Source: Buddleja alternifolia
Lineage: Eukaryota; Streptophyta; Magnoliopsida; Lamiales; Scrophulariaceae
Direction: 5' to 3'
Length of the DNA stretch: 64,000 bases
Assembly: GCA_019426215.1 (NCBI GenBank)
Contig: CM033394.1
Location: forward strand, 44,700,423 to 44,764,422
Shown here: piece by piece, positions 35,213 through 47,158 of the stretch
Numbering within the stretch: position 1 is the stretch's first letter
Layout of the letters: every line of letters starts with the position of its first letter
Notes under the pieces: generated by a model
What the model saw: the letters and a program-made list of their open reading frames with translations, nothing else
The model's database searches: none
What the model was told of the DNA's origin: nothing
Program-made: the position numbers and the translations under genes

Positions 35213-36927
35213 TGTTAGGTGTCGAACCTACAAAAATATTTCCTACTCCTAAATTTGCAGATAGCGATAAGTAGGGTCGAATCCACAGGGATTGGTTCAG
35301 ATTATTTCTCAAATTGCTAATATTAAAATAAAAGGGGATTTTTAATAATCGATTAAACTAAAATTAAAATAAATAACAAAAATTATTAAAATCAAGAGAT
35401 GCAAAATTAAACAAGTTGAAGAAATCAATTTATGGTGAGATTCTAGCCTAGGAAGTTATCTCCGTTTTGATTCAAATAGTTGATCCTTGATGCAAAGATA
35501 ATTCAATATTCTTGAATAAATTGGTTATAATTATTAACAAGTTCTAACAACCTAATTTCTCCTTAATTTATCGATAACCAAAACAAGCTCTTTGATTACT
35601 TCTCTTATTGATTAAACAACCCTAAATAAGCTCTTAGGATTTAATTTAACAATAGCATTAAGAAATAGAGAAACACCAATTCTAACCAACAAACTCGCAA
35701 GCTCGGTTCATTTAGATTAGATCATATATTTTCATAACAACAATCGAAAACTTGTCCATAATCAACGTTATTAACTGCCACGAATATTAGAATTGACCAA
35801 ACAATTACGGATTTGGGATTCTAAATGGCTATATACTATTCCGACAATCAAATAACGGGCCCTTATTATTTAATTAATCAAAATAATAATTTCAACAAAC
35901 ACAGAAAATATGCAAATACTCAAGAACAAAGAAGGAATAAATATAAATTAGATCTCACAACTTTTGTAGAATCAAAACTTCAATAATCCTTGGCTAGAAC
36001 TTGAGTTTTTAGCAATACATCTTGAAAGAAATAAAAACGCAGAAATTCTTTTTCTTCTCCATGAAAATAACGTGTAATATGATAAAGTGTAGAAGAGGTC
36101 ATAAAATTCCAGCAATTCTAATTATATATACCTAGCCAAAAGCAATGTTCTGAAAACTGGACCGGACAGTGAACCGGAAAAGTGACCGGGTCACGGGTCA
36201 CCGGTTCAACCGTCGGGTCAACCGGGGTCGAACCGGTGATGTCATAATTATGCAATAAATAATAATTAATATACTATTAAATATATAAAATATGAAAATA
36301 TGAAAAAAAATATGTATTTTCTATATATATATGAAAATATGAAAAAAATAATTGTATTTCCTATATTTTGGGGGGCCAATTGCATATTTTTAGATTTTAA
36401 AGGGGTCAATTTCAGATTTTTAGAAATTAAAGGATTGAATTGCATTATTTTTAAAATTGTCCGGTTCAACCGGTTCTGACCGGTTGAACCGCGGGTCTGA
36501 CCGGTTCTGGCCGGGTTTGACCGGTTTTGAGCTCCGAACGTTTTTTTGGCATAACCGGACCGGCCTAGTGACCGGTTCCGGTTTTTACCGGTTCGACCGG
36601 CCGGTCCGGGTCGGGTTTCATAACATTGGCCAAAAGACACCTAACTAAATAAAACTCTAATTCTAATGGAAGAAGGAAATTAATTCCTTAATAGAATAAC
36701 ATACTAATAAGACTCCTAAAAGAAATAGGAAAGCTCCTAAAAAATAGGAAGACTCCTACAACTTCACATGTCTTCTTCTTTTTCTCCATCTTTTTCTTCC
36801 TTTTCTTCTTTTATGAACTTTCACCTATCAAAATAGAAATCATAATAAATATCTATAATTTAAACTCAAATACTAATAAAAGAATAAAGGAAATATATGT
36901 AAAATATGCATAAAATGCACACTAACA
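35213..36927 (-). mobile_element. Solo LTR (probably Ty3/gypsy) inserted in Sirevirus pol
   Basis: 1,715 bp with TG...CA ends (minus strand reads TGTTAGTGTGCATTTTATGC ... GACACCTAACA) and a near-perfect 5-bp duplication GTTAG / GTCAG (35208-35212 and 36928-36932). The minus-strand 3' part contains cctgtggattcgaccctact, a phrase typical of the LTR ends of plant Tat/Athila-type elements. No internal region or second LTR is present, so it is a solo LTR left by recombination. The LTR class is inferred; borders are well supported. Confidence 0.7.
36143..36628. mobile_element. hAT-type MITE nested in the solo LTR
   Basis: A perfect 8-bp duplication GCCAAAAG flanks it (36135-36142 and 36629-36636). 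The ends CAATGTTCTGAAAACTGG and, on the other strand, CAATGTTATGAAACCCG are inverted repeats. Both subterminal regions are packed with ACCGG/CCGGT words (accggttcaaccggt-type), which explains the odd local composition. No transposase. Confidence 0.85.
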
Positions 36928-36932
36928 GTCAG

Positions 36933-38505
36933 CTACAATTAATGAGGCCATGTTCGCAAGTTTCTTATCTCAAATGGAACCAAAGAAAGTGGATGAAGCG
37001 CTCAGTGATTCAAGTTGGGTTGAAGCAATGCAAGAAGAGCTTAACCAATTTGAGATAAACAAGGTTTGGACGCTATTACCAAGGCCAACTCATCAAGGAG
37101 TTATTGGGACTAGATGGATTTTTAGGAACAAGATGGACGAAGATGGCATTGTTATAAGAAATAAAACCAGACTAGTCGCTCAGGGTTATTGTCAAGAAGA
37201 GGGTATTAATTTTGATGAGACATACGCCCCAGTAGCCCGTCTTGAAGCGATTCGTATGTTCCTAGCGTTTGCCGCATTCAACAAATTCACGGTGTACCAA
37301 ATGGACGTGAAGAGTGTTTTCTTGAATGGTAAACTTCAAGAAGAAGTATATGTGGAGCAACCTCCAGGATTCATCAACAACCATGGCAAAAGTATGGTCT
37401 ATAAGCTGGATAAGGCACTCTATGGCCTTAAACAAGCACCAAGAGCATGGTATGACACTTTCTCTATCTTCCTATAGGTAAAGGTTTTTCAAAAGGCAGC
37501 GTTGACACAACGTTATTTAAAATTACCCATAATAAAGATATTCTCTTAGTCCAAATTTATGTTGATGATATTATATTTGGATCTACAAATAAGCGATTGT
37601 GTGAGAAATTTTCGAAAATGATGTAAGATCAATTTGAAATGAGCATGATGGGTGAATTAACTTTCTTCTTAGGATTACAAGTTAAACAGCTCCCTAATGG
37701 AATATTTATAAACCAAGTTAAATATACAAAAGATATGATTAAGAAATTTGGTATGGAAAATGCATCATCTTCAAAAATTCCAATGAGCCAAACGCTTAAG
37801 TTAAATAAAGATGAAAATGGGAAGAAAATTGATATCACTAACTATAGAGGTATCATTGGATCACTTCTTTATCTCACCGCTAGTAGACCGGATATTATGT
37901 TTTCGATATGCATGTGTGCACGCTTTCAAGCTGATCCTAGAGAATCACAGTTAAATGCTACCAAGAGAATCCTTAAATACCTAAAAGGGACACAAAATGT
38001 GGGCTTATGGTATCCACAGGACTCTCCTTTTGAACTAATTGGTTATTCAGACGCAGATTTTGCAGGATGCAAAATAGATAGGAAAAGTACTAGTGGTACA
38101 TGTCAATTTCTAGGTGATAGACTAGTTTCGTGGCATAGCAAGAAACAACAATCCATAGCGACTTCTACCGCTGAGGCAGAATATGTAGCCGCTGGGAGTT
38201 GTTGTGCGCAAATTCTTTGGATGAGACAACAACTTAGAGACTATGGAATTATCATAGGTCCTACCCCAATCAATTGTGATAACCAAAGCGCTTGAGCTAT
38301 GACCCAAAATCCTGTCCTTCATTCTAGAACTAAACACATTGACATTAGATACCATTTCTTGCGTGACCATGTTCAAAAGAAAGATATCTCCATGCACTTC
38401 ATTGGCACTGACAAACAATTGGCAGATATCTTCACCAAAGCGCTCAACGAACAACGCTTTCTCACTTTGAGAAGTGAATTAGGTATGATTGATTTAAACG
38501 CTTAA
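36933..38505 (+). pseudogene. Sirevirus reverse transcriptase and RNase H, broken
   Basis: RT begins just after the solo [51 protein letters not shown] and [13 protein letters not shown] in order (36997-37450). A stop at 37475-37477 plus a frame change precede YVDD (about 37560-37571), the catalytic centre. The frame 37639-38295 has FFLGLQVKQ, the connection region and RNase H (SDADFAG, about 38047; STAEAEYVA, about 38163; DNQSA). A TGA at 38293-38295 and the last piece 38299-38505 (DIRYHFLRDHV, ADIFTKAL) complete the RNase H. It makes cDNA from element RNA in the particle. Confidence 0.85.
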
Positions 38506-39380
38506 ATCATAAAGCATCATATTTAAATAGGCATATAACTTAGGGGGAATCCACCTTATGTTTATATCTAAAGCGTTTTGACAAAATCTGAAATAAGTCA
38601 TCAATTTTAGGGGGAACTTTAAAATTGTACTTATAACAATTTATAAGCGACTGTGATAAAAAATGATTTAAAATTATATGCATTAATCACTAGCGCTTAT
38701 CTTTATGCATGACAAAATCAATCTCTAAATAAAATTGTCATTTCTAAATTCAAGCGATTGACTTTATCACAAACTTTACAAAATTAAATTTTGTTCTCCA
38801 AAAGTCTTAAGCGTTAAAGAAATTCCCACGATAACGCTAAGAAAATTACTTCAAAATCATGCATATTTTTCATCGATAAAAGGATCGCGTGTGGATAAGT
38901 ATAAAATATTAGATTTGATAACTAACCACATGTGTCTATCAAATCAAACTGACGGTTATTGACATTTATCTAAAACCAAGACAGTTCAGGTCTGCACGAG
39001 TCTGATTACGTGTCAGTGTACTATCAGGCGCGTGTATTTCACGCTGAAAATTTCAAATCTTTTCAAACGTTTTCAATTAATTTGGTAACTGCGGATCCCA
39101 AAATTTTGCTCTTTTTGGTAACTGATAAACTATTTTACCGCACTTTTTGCATCCGTATTTTCCTAAAACGTATCAGATTTGACTCCTTTCAAAATTCAAA
39201 CTCTTTAACTGTCCACGTGTCAACATCGTAGCCATTGAAACATTAATTTTTGCCTCTATTTAAACCCTTCAAGGTCTTTACAGTCAGATTTTATCACTCT
39301 CACAAATTCTCTCCACTGTAAAAATCTTCATCTTTCTCAAGGCAAATATTTCTCTCAAAAAAGGCTTTCAAACTTTCAGC
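38506..39380 (+). promoter_or_regulatory. Spacer between pol and the third Sirevirus ORF
   Basis: Non-coding, about 875 bp. Two purine tracts (ttagggggaat near 38538 and tttagggggaac near 38609) resemble the polypurine tract of the element. A TATA-like CTATTTAAACCC lies at about 39255, some 125 bases before the third ORF; whether it drives that ORF is unknown. Confidence 0.4.
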
Positions 39381-40651
39381 AATGGCACCCAAAGTTGTAA
39401 AATCTTCCAAATCATCCAAGTCTGCTACCGGAAAAATTTCCCGTGCTGAAAAACCAGTCACTGTTAAAGCCGGATTTCTGGTTAACTGGGACTATCTGTT
39501 TGAAAACTAGAACTTTCCTCTTTGAACGATTCTTCCACTCGTTCAAGAATCTGGTTTGAGAGATATGATCACTACTATTTTCAACTACTTTGAAGATGAA
39601 TCTCTCCACTTTTTCAACAATGCCCAGATTTCTGAAGACGGCAATTCCATATCCTGTGTCTTCCTCTTCGCTAAAGAGACTTTTGTTCTTACCCCTTCCT
39701 TGATTTCTTCATTGTTGGTTCTACCCAATGATGGCTCTGAGGTGGAACACGTCAATCTCGGAGATGCTACAAAAGCCTGAGAATTGGTCAAAAAGGAAGA
39801 TGTTGTTACTGCATACGAGCCGAACTTCAAGAAGAACGACATGAAGGGAGAATATGTTATTCTCGCAGATATATGCTCAAAGATGATCGAATGCAGAAAA
39901 GGGACATTCGATAAAGTTACAAATCTCCAGTATAAGATGATGGTGGCCATTCTGACCAAATTGAAGGTAAATTGGTCTCTCTACGTTTTTAATCGCTTCA
40001 AGGCAGCGATGGCCAAGTCGGTGAATCCCAAGCTTTATGGGATTGTGCTAAGTCGTATTCTTAGCGCTTGCGGTTATACAAACTCTTCTGGCAAGAAGAT
40101 TCCAGCGACAAAATTCTACGGAAAGAAAATGATCCGTGAGCTGCAAAAGCCAAGGAAGATAGGTGGTGCAGCTGTTCCAAAAGAAAAGCGTGAGAGACTT
40201 CGTGCTTTAGTAGTTGTTCGTAGTGATGATGAAGATCAAGCGTCTTCCTCTTCATCCGAAGAAGAAGTGGTGGTCAAGCGACCTAAGAGAAAGATAGCTC
40301 TCAAAGTCGCTGAGCCATCCGAGCCAGCAAAGAAACAGAAGCCTGAACCCAAGAAGAAGAAGCCGGAGCCCAAGAAGAAGCAAAAGATCCCTTTTCCTTC
40401 TCCCTCTCCTAAATCTCCTTCGCCTCCTCCAGCGTTTATCTTTTCCGTTCCCGAGGAAGAGGAATTCGTAGAAGAAGAAGTACCGCTTGCACGAAGAAGT
40501 ACTCCTCTTTCTACTCCCGCAGTCTCCTCTAGCGCTTCAGCGAAACCAGCACTTAGAGAGTTAGTGAGCGTTCCTCCTTCTGACGTTGTTCTAGAAATCA
40601 GCTCAGATCCTCAAGCCGCTACTCAATCTGAGAGGCTTCCTAGTTTTCAGG

Positions 40652-40732
40652 GTACGTATTTGCTAAGCAAATTAGTATATCCTTTCCTCGTTAGTTTCTA
40701 AGTCTCTAACGCTAGAATAAAAATTCTTTCAG
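40652..40732 (+). other. Candidate intron 1 of the third Sirevirus ORF
   Basis: An 81-base GT-AG segment (donor CAGG|GTACGT, acceptor TTCTTTCAG|CA). Joining the exons keeps one reading frame (phase 1), whereas the unspliced frame ends at 40701. Prediction from sequence only. Confidence 0.55.
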
Positions 40733-40912
40733 CACAATGTCAAGCGGATATTCAATATGTTCTCAACACCCTTGAAGAATTAGATATTCCCATTCGTGCT
40801 GATCCTATAACTTCTTTTCTCGACTTAGATCCAGAAAAAGTTATTCCAGAGCCTGAGGAACCTGTCCCAGAAACAGATCAAGCTACTGAAATAGTCGACG
40901 ATATTCCTTAGG

Positions 40913-41001
40913 GTAAGCGATTTAGTCTTTTCTTTTCTAAATTTCTACTTAGTGGAAATTTTTGCTTGCTTTTCTGAATCGCTTACATGTATCAACTCAA
41001 G
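40913..41001 (+). other. Candidate intron 2 of the third Sirevirus ORF
   Basis: An 89-base GT-AG segment (donor TAGG|GTAAGC, acceptor ACTCAAG|AT). It is also phase 1 and links the exon 40733-40912 to the frame that continues from 41002 onward. A stop codon (TAG, 40909-40911) sits just before the donor. Confidence 0.5.
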
Positions 41002-43982
41002 ATGTACCTCCAGAGGCACCAATCGCTGATGCCCCTCTTTCATCCGAGATTCCAGTTGAAGTGGATGTGGATATGGCAACTGTTGTGGATATCGCTAAGG
41101 AAGCCCTTCCTGACGCTGAAACATCATCAGCCAGTGAAGCGACTTTAAACGCTGAGCGGTCGATAGAAGTGGACCCCATCCCAACAGAAGCGATTTCCAT
41201 TATTCCTACGCCAACGGGACCTCCTCCTCGTGTCATCGATTACTTCCCGCGCGGATACACTCCAGATGTTGAATTTTATTATGCCGCCAGAGAACGAGAC
41301 ACTCAAACGCTTGCCGAGTTGGAAATACAATTTCAAACAACTCTCCATCGGCCCGATTTGTCCAACTCTCTCAAGTTTGAAATTTTCGAGCATATTGCCG
41401 ATCTAGGACTATATAACTTGGAGCGTCTTTAATCACGCTTTGAGTATATTCGTCGTCCAGTTTTTAACAGAGCTGACTTTGATCTTCAGCGTTTCAATTC
41501 AAACGGTCGCTCGGACGAGTCCTTTTATCCTCAGCGCCAAAACAAGATTGTTTTCAAGAACCCCCACATGGGTGATTGGAACAAAGATCCAGATGAAGAA
41601 GATCTCAACAAGATAGGCTATTCGGCTCTCCCCTCCGTTGTCAAATCTCCCCAGAACGCTCTCTCTCCTAATCCACTTAAGTTATGGAAAGGTAAAGGAC
41701 CGCTTGTTGCGGAGCGCCCAAATCCGGTCAACTCGTGGATAGAAGATGAGGCCCATGAATATCTAGCCAGATTATGGGCTGATGATTATGATGAAGAGAT
41801 GAAACGTTTTGAGAAGTTTCTTGCTGCTAACAAAGAGCAAAAGAAAGCGGACAAACTTGGAAAACGTTGGATGATGAATACATCCAGGTGGGCTGAAGAA
41901 TTTGTTCTTCACTTCTACACCACTGAAGAACTGATCAGATATCCTTTTTTGTTCGACTTCGGAATAGAGTACAGACGCCGAGGTTATGCAACTTTTTTGC
42001 TTTAACAGCGTCAGATTATTGCAGGAAATGTTAGCGCTTTGCCATGATATAGACAACCAATCGAAAGCTACATTCTCCAGCAACTTGCCTTATACAGCCA
42101 AGGTGGACGCTATGTTTTGCATCCTCGTGTCGGGTTTGTTCAACGAGTCTTTCCTGACCTAAATGAAGACGCTTCATCAAGTAAACAACCTCTTCTTCCA
42201 GGCCAGAGTCAGATTCGTGTGGATGTTTCAAATGAACACGCTAAGTTCACTGAGTTCCACAGAGCAATGAGAGCAGTGTTTGAAAATGCCCAAGCGCTGG
42301 ACATCAGTTTCAATCACTTTTCCGGGTGTTACAATTTTCGGGGATATACTCTTCACCCCGTGCTCTTTAGTGAATCAAATATTCAAGTGGCCAAGATAAT
42401 CTCGCTAATTAGGCCAGTGGACCAAGAAGCAGCTCAAGCGCTCATGCCTTTGATTTTGGACTTCTTCAACTGTTATACTTCAGGGATTGCTTTACCGGAA
42501 GGTGTACAACTTGCACTAAGTACCGAAGAGCGTGAAGATGCTATATTCTTTATCCGGCAATCTAGCCTGATCAATCCAAGGCATGTGATGGAAGCCCTTG
42601 GCCCCCTATGGGTCATTGGTCTTAGAGAACCTTCTCCCTCCATCAAAATTATAGAAGAAGAAAGTGCTCCTACTGAGGATGACGCTCAACTTCCAGATCC
42701 CTCTAGCGCCCCAGTGGTCGAGCCCCCAGCGATTGCAGATCCTATCATGGATCAAGCGATTGAAGAAGTGCACGCTGAAATTGCTCAAGCGCCTGAAGAA
42801 CCTTTTATCAGAGATAAATCCAAAGGTAAGGCTGCTGTTTCAAAATCTTACGGACATCTCTTGTCCCCAGAGCGTCCTTCTTCCGATTCAGATTCTGAGA
42901 ACGATTCAGAAGACAGAGACTTCAGACAGGCAGTCCGGAACTCGCTTACCAGCATTGAGGGTTCCTACTCCAAGATCTTTGAGGCTGCTGATAGACATAT
43001 CCGCATAGTGTCGGATACGCGGAGTCGTGATATTGGAAACGCTGCAAATAAAAGCACTATTTCTATCATGCAAAGCATATCACCTCTTATCGCTGAGCTC
43101 TCATCTGAATTCAACCGTCACTTAGCTCAGAGCGCCCTGGCCGATACTGAAAGACACGCTTCATCCGATGCCGCCGCTCAGAGTATCGCTCAACAAGTTG
43201 CTCTTCTCATCGAAAAAGTTAGACTCTTGCGCCGCGATGTCCCTGAACTCAAGAACTCCCTTGATAATGTCAAGAAGGGGGAAGATAAAGAAAAGTCCAA
43301 AGCGATTTCCAAGACAGATAATAAACAGTGGCGTTCATTGTTCGAAGAATTAGTAAGCATTAAGAAAATGCTATCCAAGAAACGAAAGCCAAGGTATTAT
43401 CTCGGAAAGTACGCGCTTCCAGAATTAGACCCCGAGTTCTTAGAAAGCATGGGATTTCCTGCCTATGCCGGACCGCTACAACGACCTATCAATTGGAGAC
43501 CGTCAAATGATCGACAAAGAGATATCTATCATGACTTAATTCGTGAACTTGGTATTCCACCAAGGGACTGGACGGAAAGGTTGTTAGAACTAAATGAAAG
43601 CGCCAGACTTCGTAGACATGATTATGATGAAGTTCAACATACGACAATGATCGATATTGATCGTCTCTTGTTGGAATTAGCGTTAGAAGTTCTACAAGGC
43701 GAAGAAAGAACGAAGCGACAGAAAAAGTGATTGGTTTCCTTTTATGTTTTATCCTTTCTTTTTGTTTCTATTTTTTTATTTATGGTTTTCCTTCAGTGTA
43801 AAACATGTATGCTTTAAATTCTTTCAATGAATGAATGTTTTAACGCTGAAACATCTTGTTGAAACTAATCTAACTTTAGCTAACTTTACTAACTTTTCAA
43901 ACGCTAACTTATATTCCTTTGGGCCTTTTCTTTTAAGTAACTCTTAAATTATAAAAGAGTTATAAGAGTCTTGACATCATCA

Positions 43983-43995
43983 AAAAGGGGGAAAT
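43983..43995 (+). other. Sirevirus polypurine tract
   Basis: AAAAGGGGGAAAT directly precedes the 3' LTR start TGTTAGG at 43996; it primes plus-strand cDNA synthesis. The second element has the same tract before its LTR (about 45645-45657). Confidence 0.85.
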
Positions 43996-44261
43996 TGTTA
44001 GGAAATTTCATGTTAGATGTTTTGATGATGACAAGATAGGATTTAATGTAAGACCCCAAAAATACAATGTAAGTTTCTGTTTTCCATAGAATGATGTATA
44101 AGCGTTTGAAAGTTGTAATTTATTATAGGCTAGTAATTTTTATCTTTGTAGAATTTAGACTAAGTCTTACTGAATCTCTAGTAGAATTCTAGGTGAATCT
44201 ATTAGAGAAGAAGTTGAAGACCAGCATCTGAAGTCAACCGAAGATAAAGATTTTCTTCTTA
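43996..44261 (+). repeat. Sirevirus 3' LTR, first 266 bases
   Basis: Aligns with 29726-29995 of the 5' LTR with few differences and then stops abruptly after tttcttctta. The remaining LTR sequence equivalent to 29996-31041 is absent; the tail equivalent to 31042-31221 is found at 47159-47359. Confidence 0.85.
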
Positions 44262-45426
44262 AAGAATCCGTATTCCAGCGTCTGCTGAAGAACCCGTTCA
44301 AGCGACTCCACCAGAGGATCTTCCTGACGCTCCTGAACCCGTTGCTGATGATATTGCTGAGGATCTTTCTCTTGACATACGAGGTACTGTCTTTGATCCC
44401 GCATATCAAGTTCCTATTGACTCTCTCAAACACTCATCTAGGTTCAAACGATCGGCTCCTCAAGCGGTTCATCTAGATGAGAGTCAATCTTTCGGTCCTT
44501 TGCTCAAATCCGTTTTGGAGAATATCAGTGCCCATGCTACTCAGAATGAAGAATCTCTCCACTGGATTAAAGACGATTTGGCAAAAATTGAGACTCACGT
44601 TATGAGCGCTCAGATTGCTCATATGCGTAGTTCAGCTCAAGCGGCTGTTGGTGAGTGCAAACAAGACTTTCAAGAAATGCATGATGCCACTCAAGCAAAC
44701 CAACTTGCCATGAAAGAAGAGCTTGAAAAGCGCCTTGAAACCCATGAGACTTCTCTGAATGATGCTACCAGCGCCAAGCTCCTCGCCCTGTAGGAACGAT
44801 TCGACAAGCGTCTGGACGATATCACAGATTCTATGTCTCAGATTGCTCATCAAGTCAGTTTACTCACAGATCATTTTCTAAAGTCTGATGATGGCAATAA
44901 GGGGGAAAAAAAGAAGAAAGGAGAAAAGAAGAAAACGTCTAGTTCAAGAGCTCAAGAGCCTCCGTCTCCTAAGCGTCAAGTTTTTCCTTCTCCTTCTGCG
45001 CTAAATCTCCCCTCTTGGATAATTGCTTCTGAGGTAAGTGCTTCTGCTGGAGCGTCTAGTAGAACGCTAAGAGAAACCCCACAAGCACTGTATCCAAATC
45101 TACCAATATCTTCTCGGGCACTGCTTGAACAGTTTGACATCCCTCTTCAAAGAACATCTATTCCAAAACCTACAGATCCAAGAATCTTAGCTGAAGAAAG
45201 GAAATTGACTGACTTCATCCAATCTTTCAGAATTTGCCTAAGGTATATTGGTATTGACCCAACTGATTGGGACAATCACTTTCCTGCTTTTAAGAAGAGA
45301 CAGAAAGAAGAAAATAAGCTCATAATTAACAAAGATCATGAAGCGATGATGACTCTGGAAGATAATCTAACTGAAGCTATCCGAGCTGAAATGCCCAAGC
45401 GATACAAAGTTAGACCAAGACATTAA
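44262..45426 (+). pseudogene. Third-ORF tail of a second, related Sirevirus
   Basis: This reads as the C-terminal part of a protein organised like the tail of the 39381-43730 ORF: an acidic alanine/proline-rich linker, a coiled coil (about 44500-44880, split by a TAG at 44791-44793), a lysine-rich run (GEKKKKGEKKK), and a terminal domain with IGIDPTDWDNHF, the counterpart of LGIPPRDWTERL near 43545. It differs clearly in sequence, so it belongs to another subfamily. It has no upstream gag or pol. It ends at 45426, followed by a polypurine tract and a complete LTR. Confidence 0.7.
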
Positions 45427-45657
45427 AGCCTTTTGATCTGCATTATTTATATTCTTGTCTCTTATATTTTGTTTGTCTAGTTGTAAAAATGTTTGTAATC
45501 CTTGATATATATAAAATGCATTTTTTCAGCTGAAACATCTCGTTGAAGCGTAACTAACTTTAACTAACCGTATCTAATCAAAACTAACTTTTATTTTGGC
45601 TGTCTAACTCTTGAACTATAAAAGAGTAAGTATTGTCATCATCAAAAAGGGGGAAAT

Positions 45658-47158
45658 TGTTAGGAATTTCATGTTAGATGTTTTGATGATGACAATTAGG
45701 ACCTTTGTTAGACCCCAAAAATATGTAAGTCTGTTTTTCAGCTTTGAAGCGTTAGATTTGTAATAGGCTTTGCTTTATTCTTATTTTAGATTGTTAGGTT
45801 AAGCTGTCTTAGACTAAGCGTCTGATATGTTCTGGGTGAGTTTATCAGAAGTATAGTTTAAAGACTCAAGTGCCTGAATTCTGAATGAAGATAAAGTCTC
45901 CAAGCGTCCAATTGACCAGCTATATCAAGCGTTACCTTATAAGACAAAAGTGATTTCACCTGAATGTATTTCTAAGTCCAGAAGGAGTTTTAATGCAAAT
46001 ATTCTCAAAGCATTAATTACCAACGGGCATTTAATTCAAATGCATTAAATGCTGATAAGAGCATTAAATGTGATAAGCCACCCTATTGGACTGTCAACTA
46101 TTCAAAGACTGCAGCACCAACTTTTGTGCAGCAGATTTTCAGGAAAAAGGACAAAAGTTGTTCACTGGCGAAAGTGAGAGACACGCGCCCTTGCATGTGT
46201 CAAACAGACACTTTTTTCAAGAATGCCTATAAATAGGACTTCAACAACAAGCCAAATACAGAGAACAATTATCAAGTCGAATTGCTGTTGTATTGAAGTC
46301 TCATTCCTTACAATCTCAAAAAAGCCAAAACTTTCAAGAAAATATTCTCTTTGCTTTTCTTCGAATCCTGAGACAGTCAACCCAATATCTCAAACATTCT
46401 TTTCGGAGAAACCCACATTACTACTGAGATATTCCTAGTTGTTTGAACTTTATCAAAATCAAACAAACCTTTTAGAAAAATCCCTATCCAAGCCTCGCGA
46501 TCTGTGTGAAGTCGAAGTTGGATACTTGCCATATTTCTGGGTGAAAGAAGCAAGGGGATTGAAGTGATTTGGAGCAGAAATCTGTGTGATCAAGGAGCTC
46601 AAGTCATCGACATCCATCTCTCCCTAATTTGTAGAAGATTCTGTGTGATTCTTGAGAATCATTTTAGTGGATTGCCTCCAAGTGTTCGAGGAGAAGAAAG
46701 ACGTAGTTGGGATTATACCACCCAACGAACCTTACAAATACTGTTCTTTACTTTACTTTCAGCATTCATATTGTCATATCATAAACTGATTAAGTAAAAC
46801 ACAATCAAACGCTAAACAACTAAGAAACTTCTTGTGACGCTAAAGCTTTTAAAAGAAGACTACAAAAATCATTCTGTTGTACTAACACTGATCAAAGAAG
46901 TGAACGCTCAAACCTATTTGGTTGTAGTATTCAAGTCTTGAAATCTAAGTTAACTTTCTAAAAATAGTCTTCGTTAGACGCTTGGCCAAAGCGCCTATAT
47001 TTTAAGTAAACGCTTAAGTCAAGCGTTAGATACTTCAAGCGTCTACTTTCCAAGCGTCCAAAATCCTTTTTAATACGAATCTTTTGAAGTCGAAAAAGAT
47101 TTCAGGGTCTATTCAACACCCCCTTCTAGACCCTTTCGTATGCCACTTGGGACCAACA
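45658..47158 (+). repeat. LTR of the second Sirevirus
   Basis: 1,501 bp, TGTTAGGAATTTC to GGGACCAACA. It has the same architecture as the 5' LTR at 29726 (TATA box CTATAAATAG at 46227-46236, the same end motifs) but is much diverged, so it is a sister subfamily. It is preceded by its own polypurine tract. Confidence 0.85.

Larger units (their letters stand above)
39381..43730 (+). pseudogene. Sirevirus third ORF (position of env-like gene), with two candidate introns, broken
   Basis: This long coding region sits between pol and the 3' LTR, where Sireviruses carry an env-like gene. It starts MAPKVVKSSKSSKS. A central stretch around 39820-40110 (GEYVILADICSKM ... LKVNWSLYVFNRF) resembles the plant retroelement third-ORF domain. 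Then comes a Ser/Pro/Lys-rich region with a strong basic nuclear-signal-like run (PKKKKPEPKKKQK, about 40345-40386), an acidic linker, a conserved block (41568-42600) and a coiled coil (about 42930-43370). No signal peptide or clear membrane segment is seen, so envelope function is not supported. Candidate introns are 40652-40732 and 40913-41001. Lesions: a frame change near 39510-39550 and stops at 39778, 40909, 41430, 42003 and 42045. Function unknown. Confidence 0.65.

Noticed and set aside
36266..36648. Open frames on both strands rich in T, G, R and N
   Set aside because: They lie within the ACCGG-rich hAT MITE and solo LTR and are composition artefacts.
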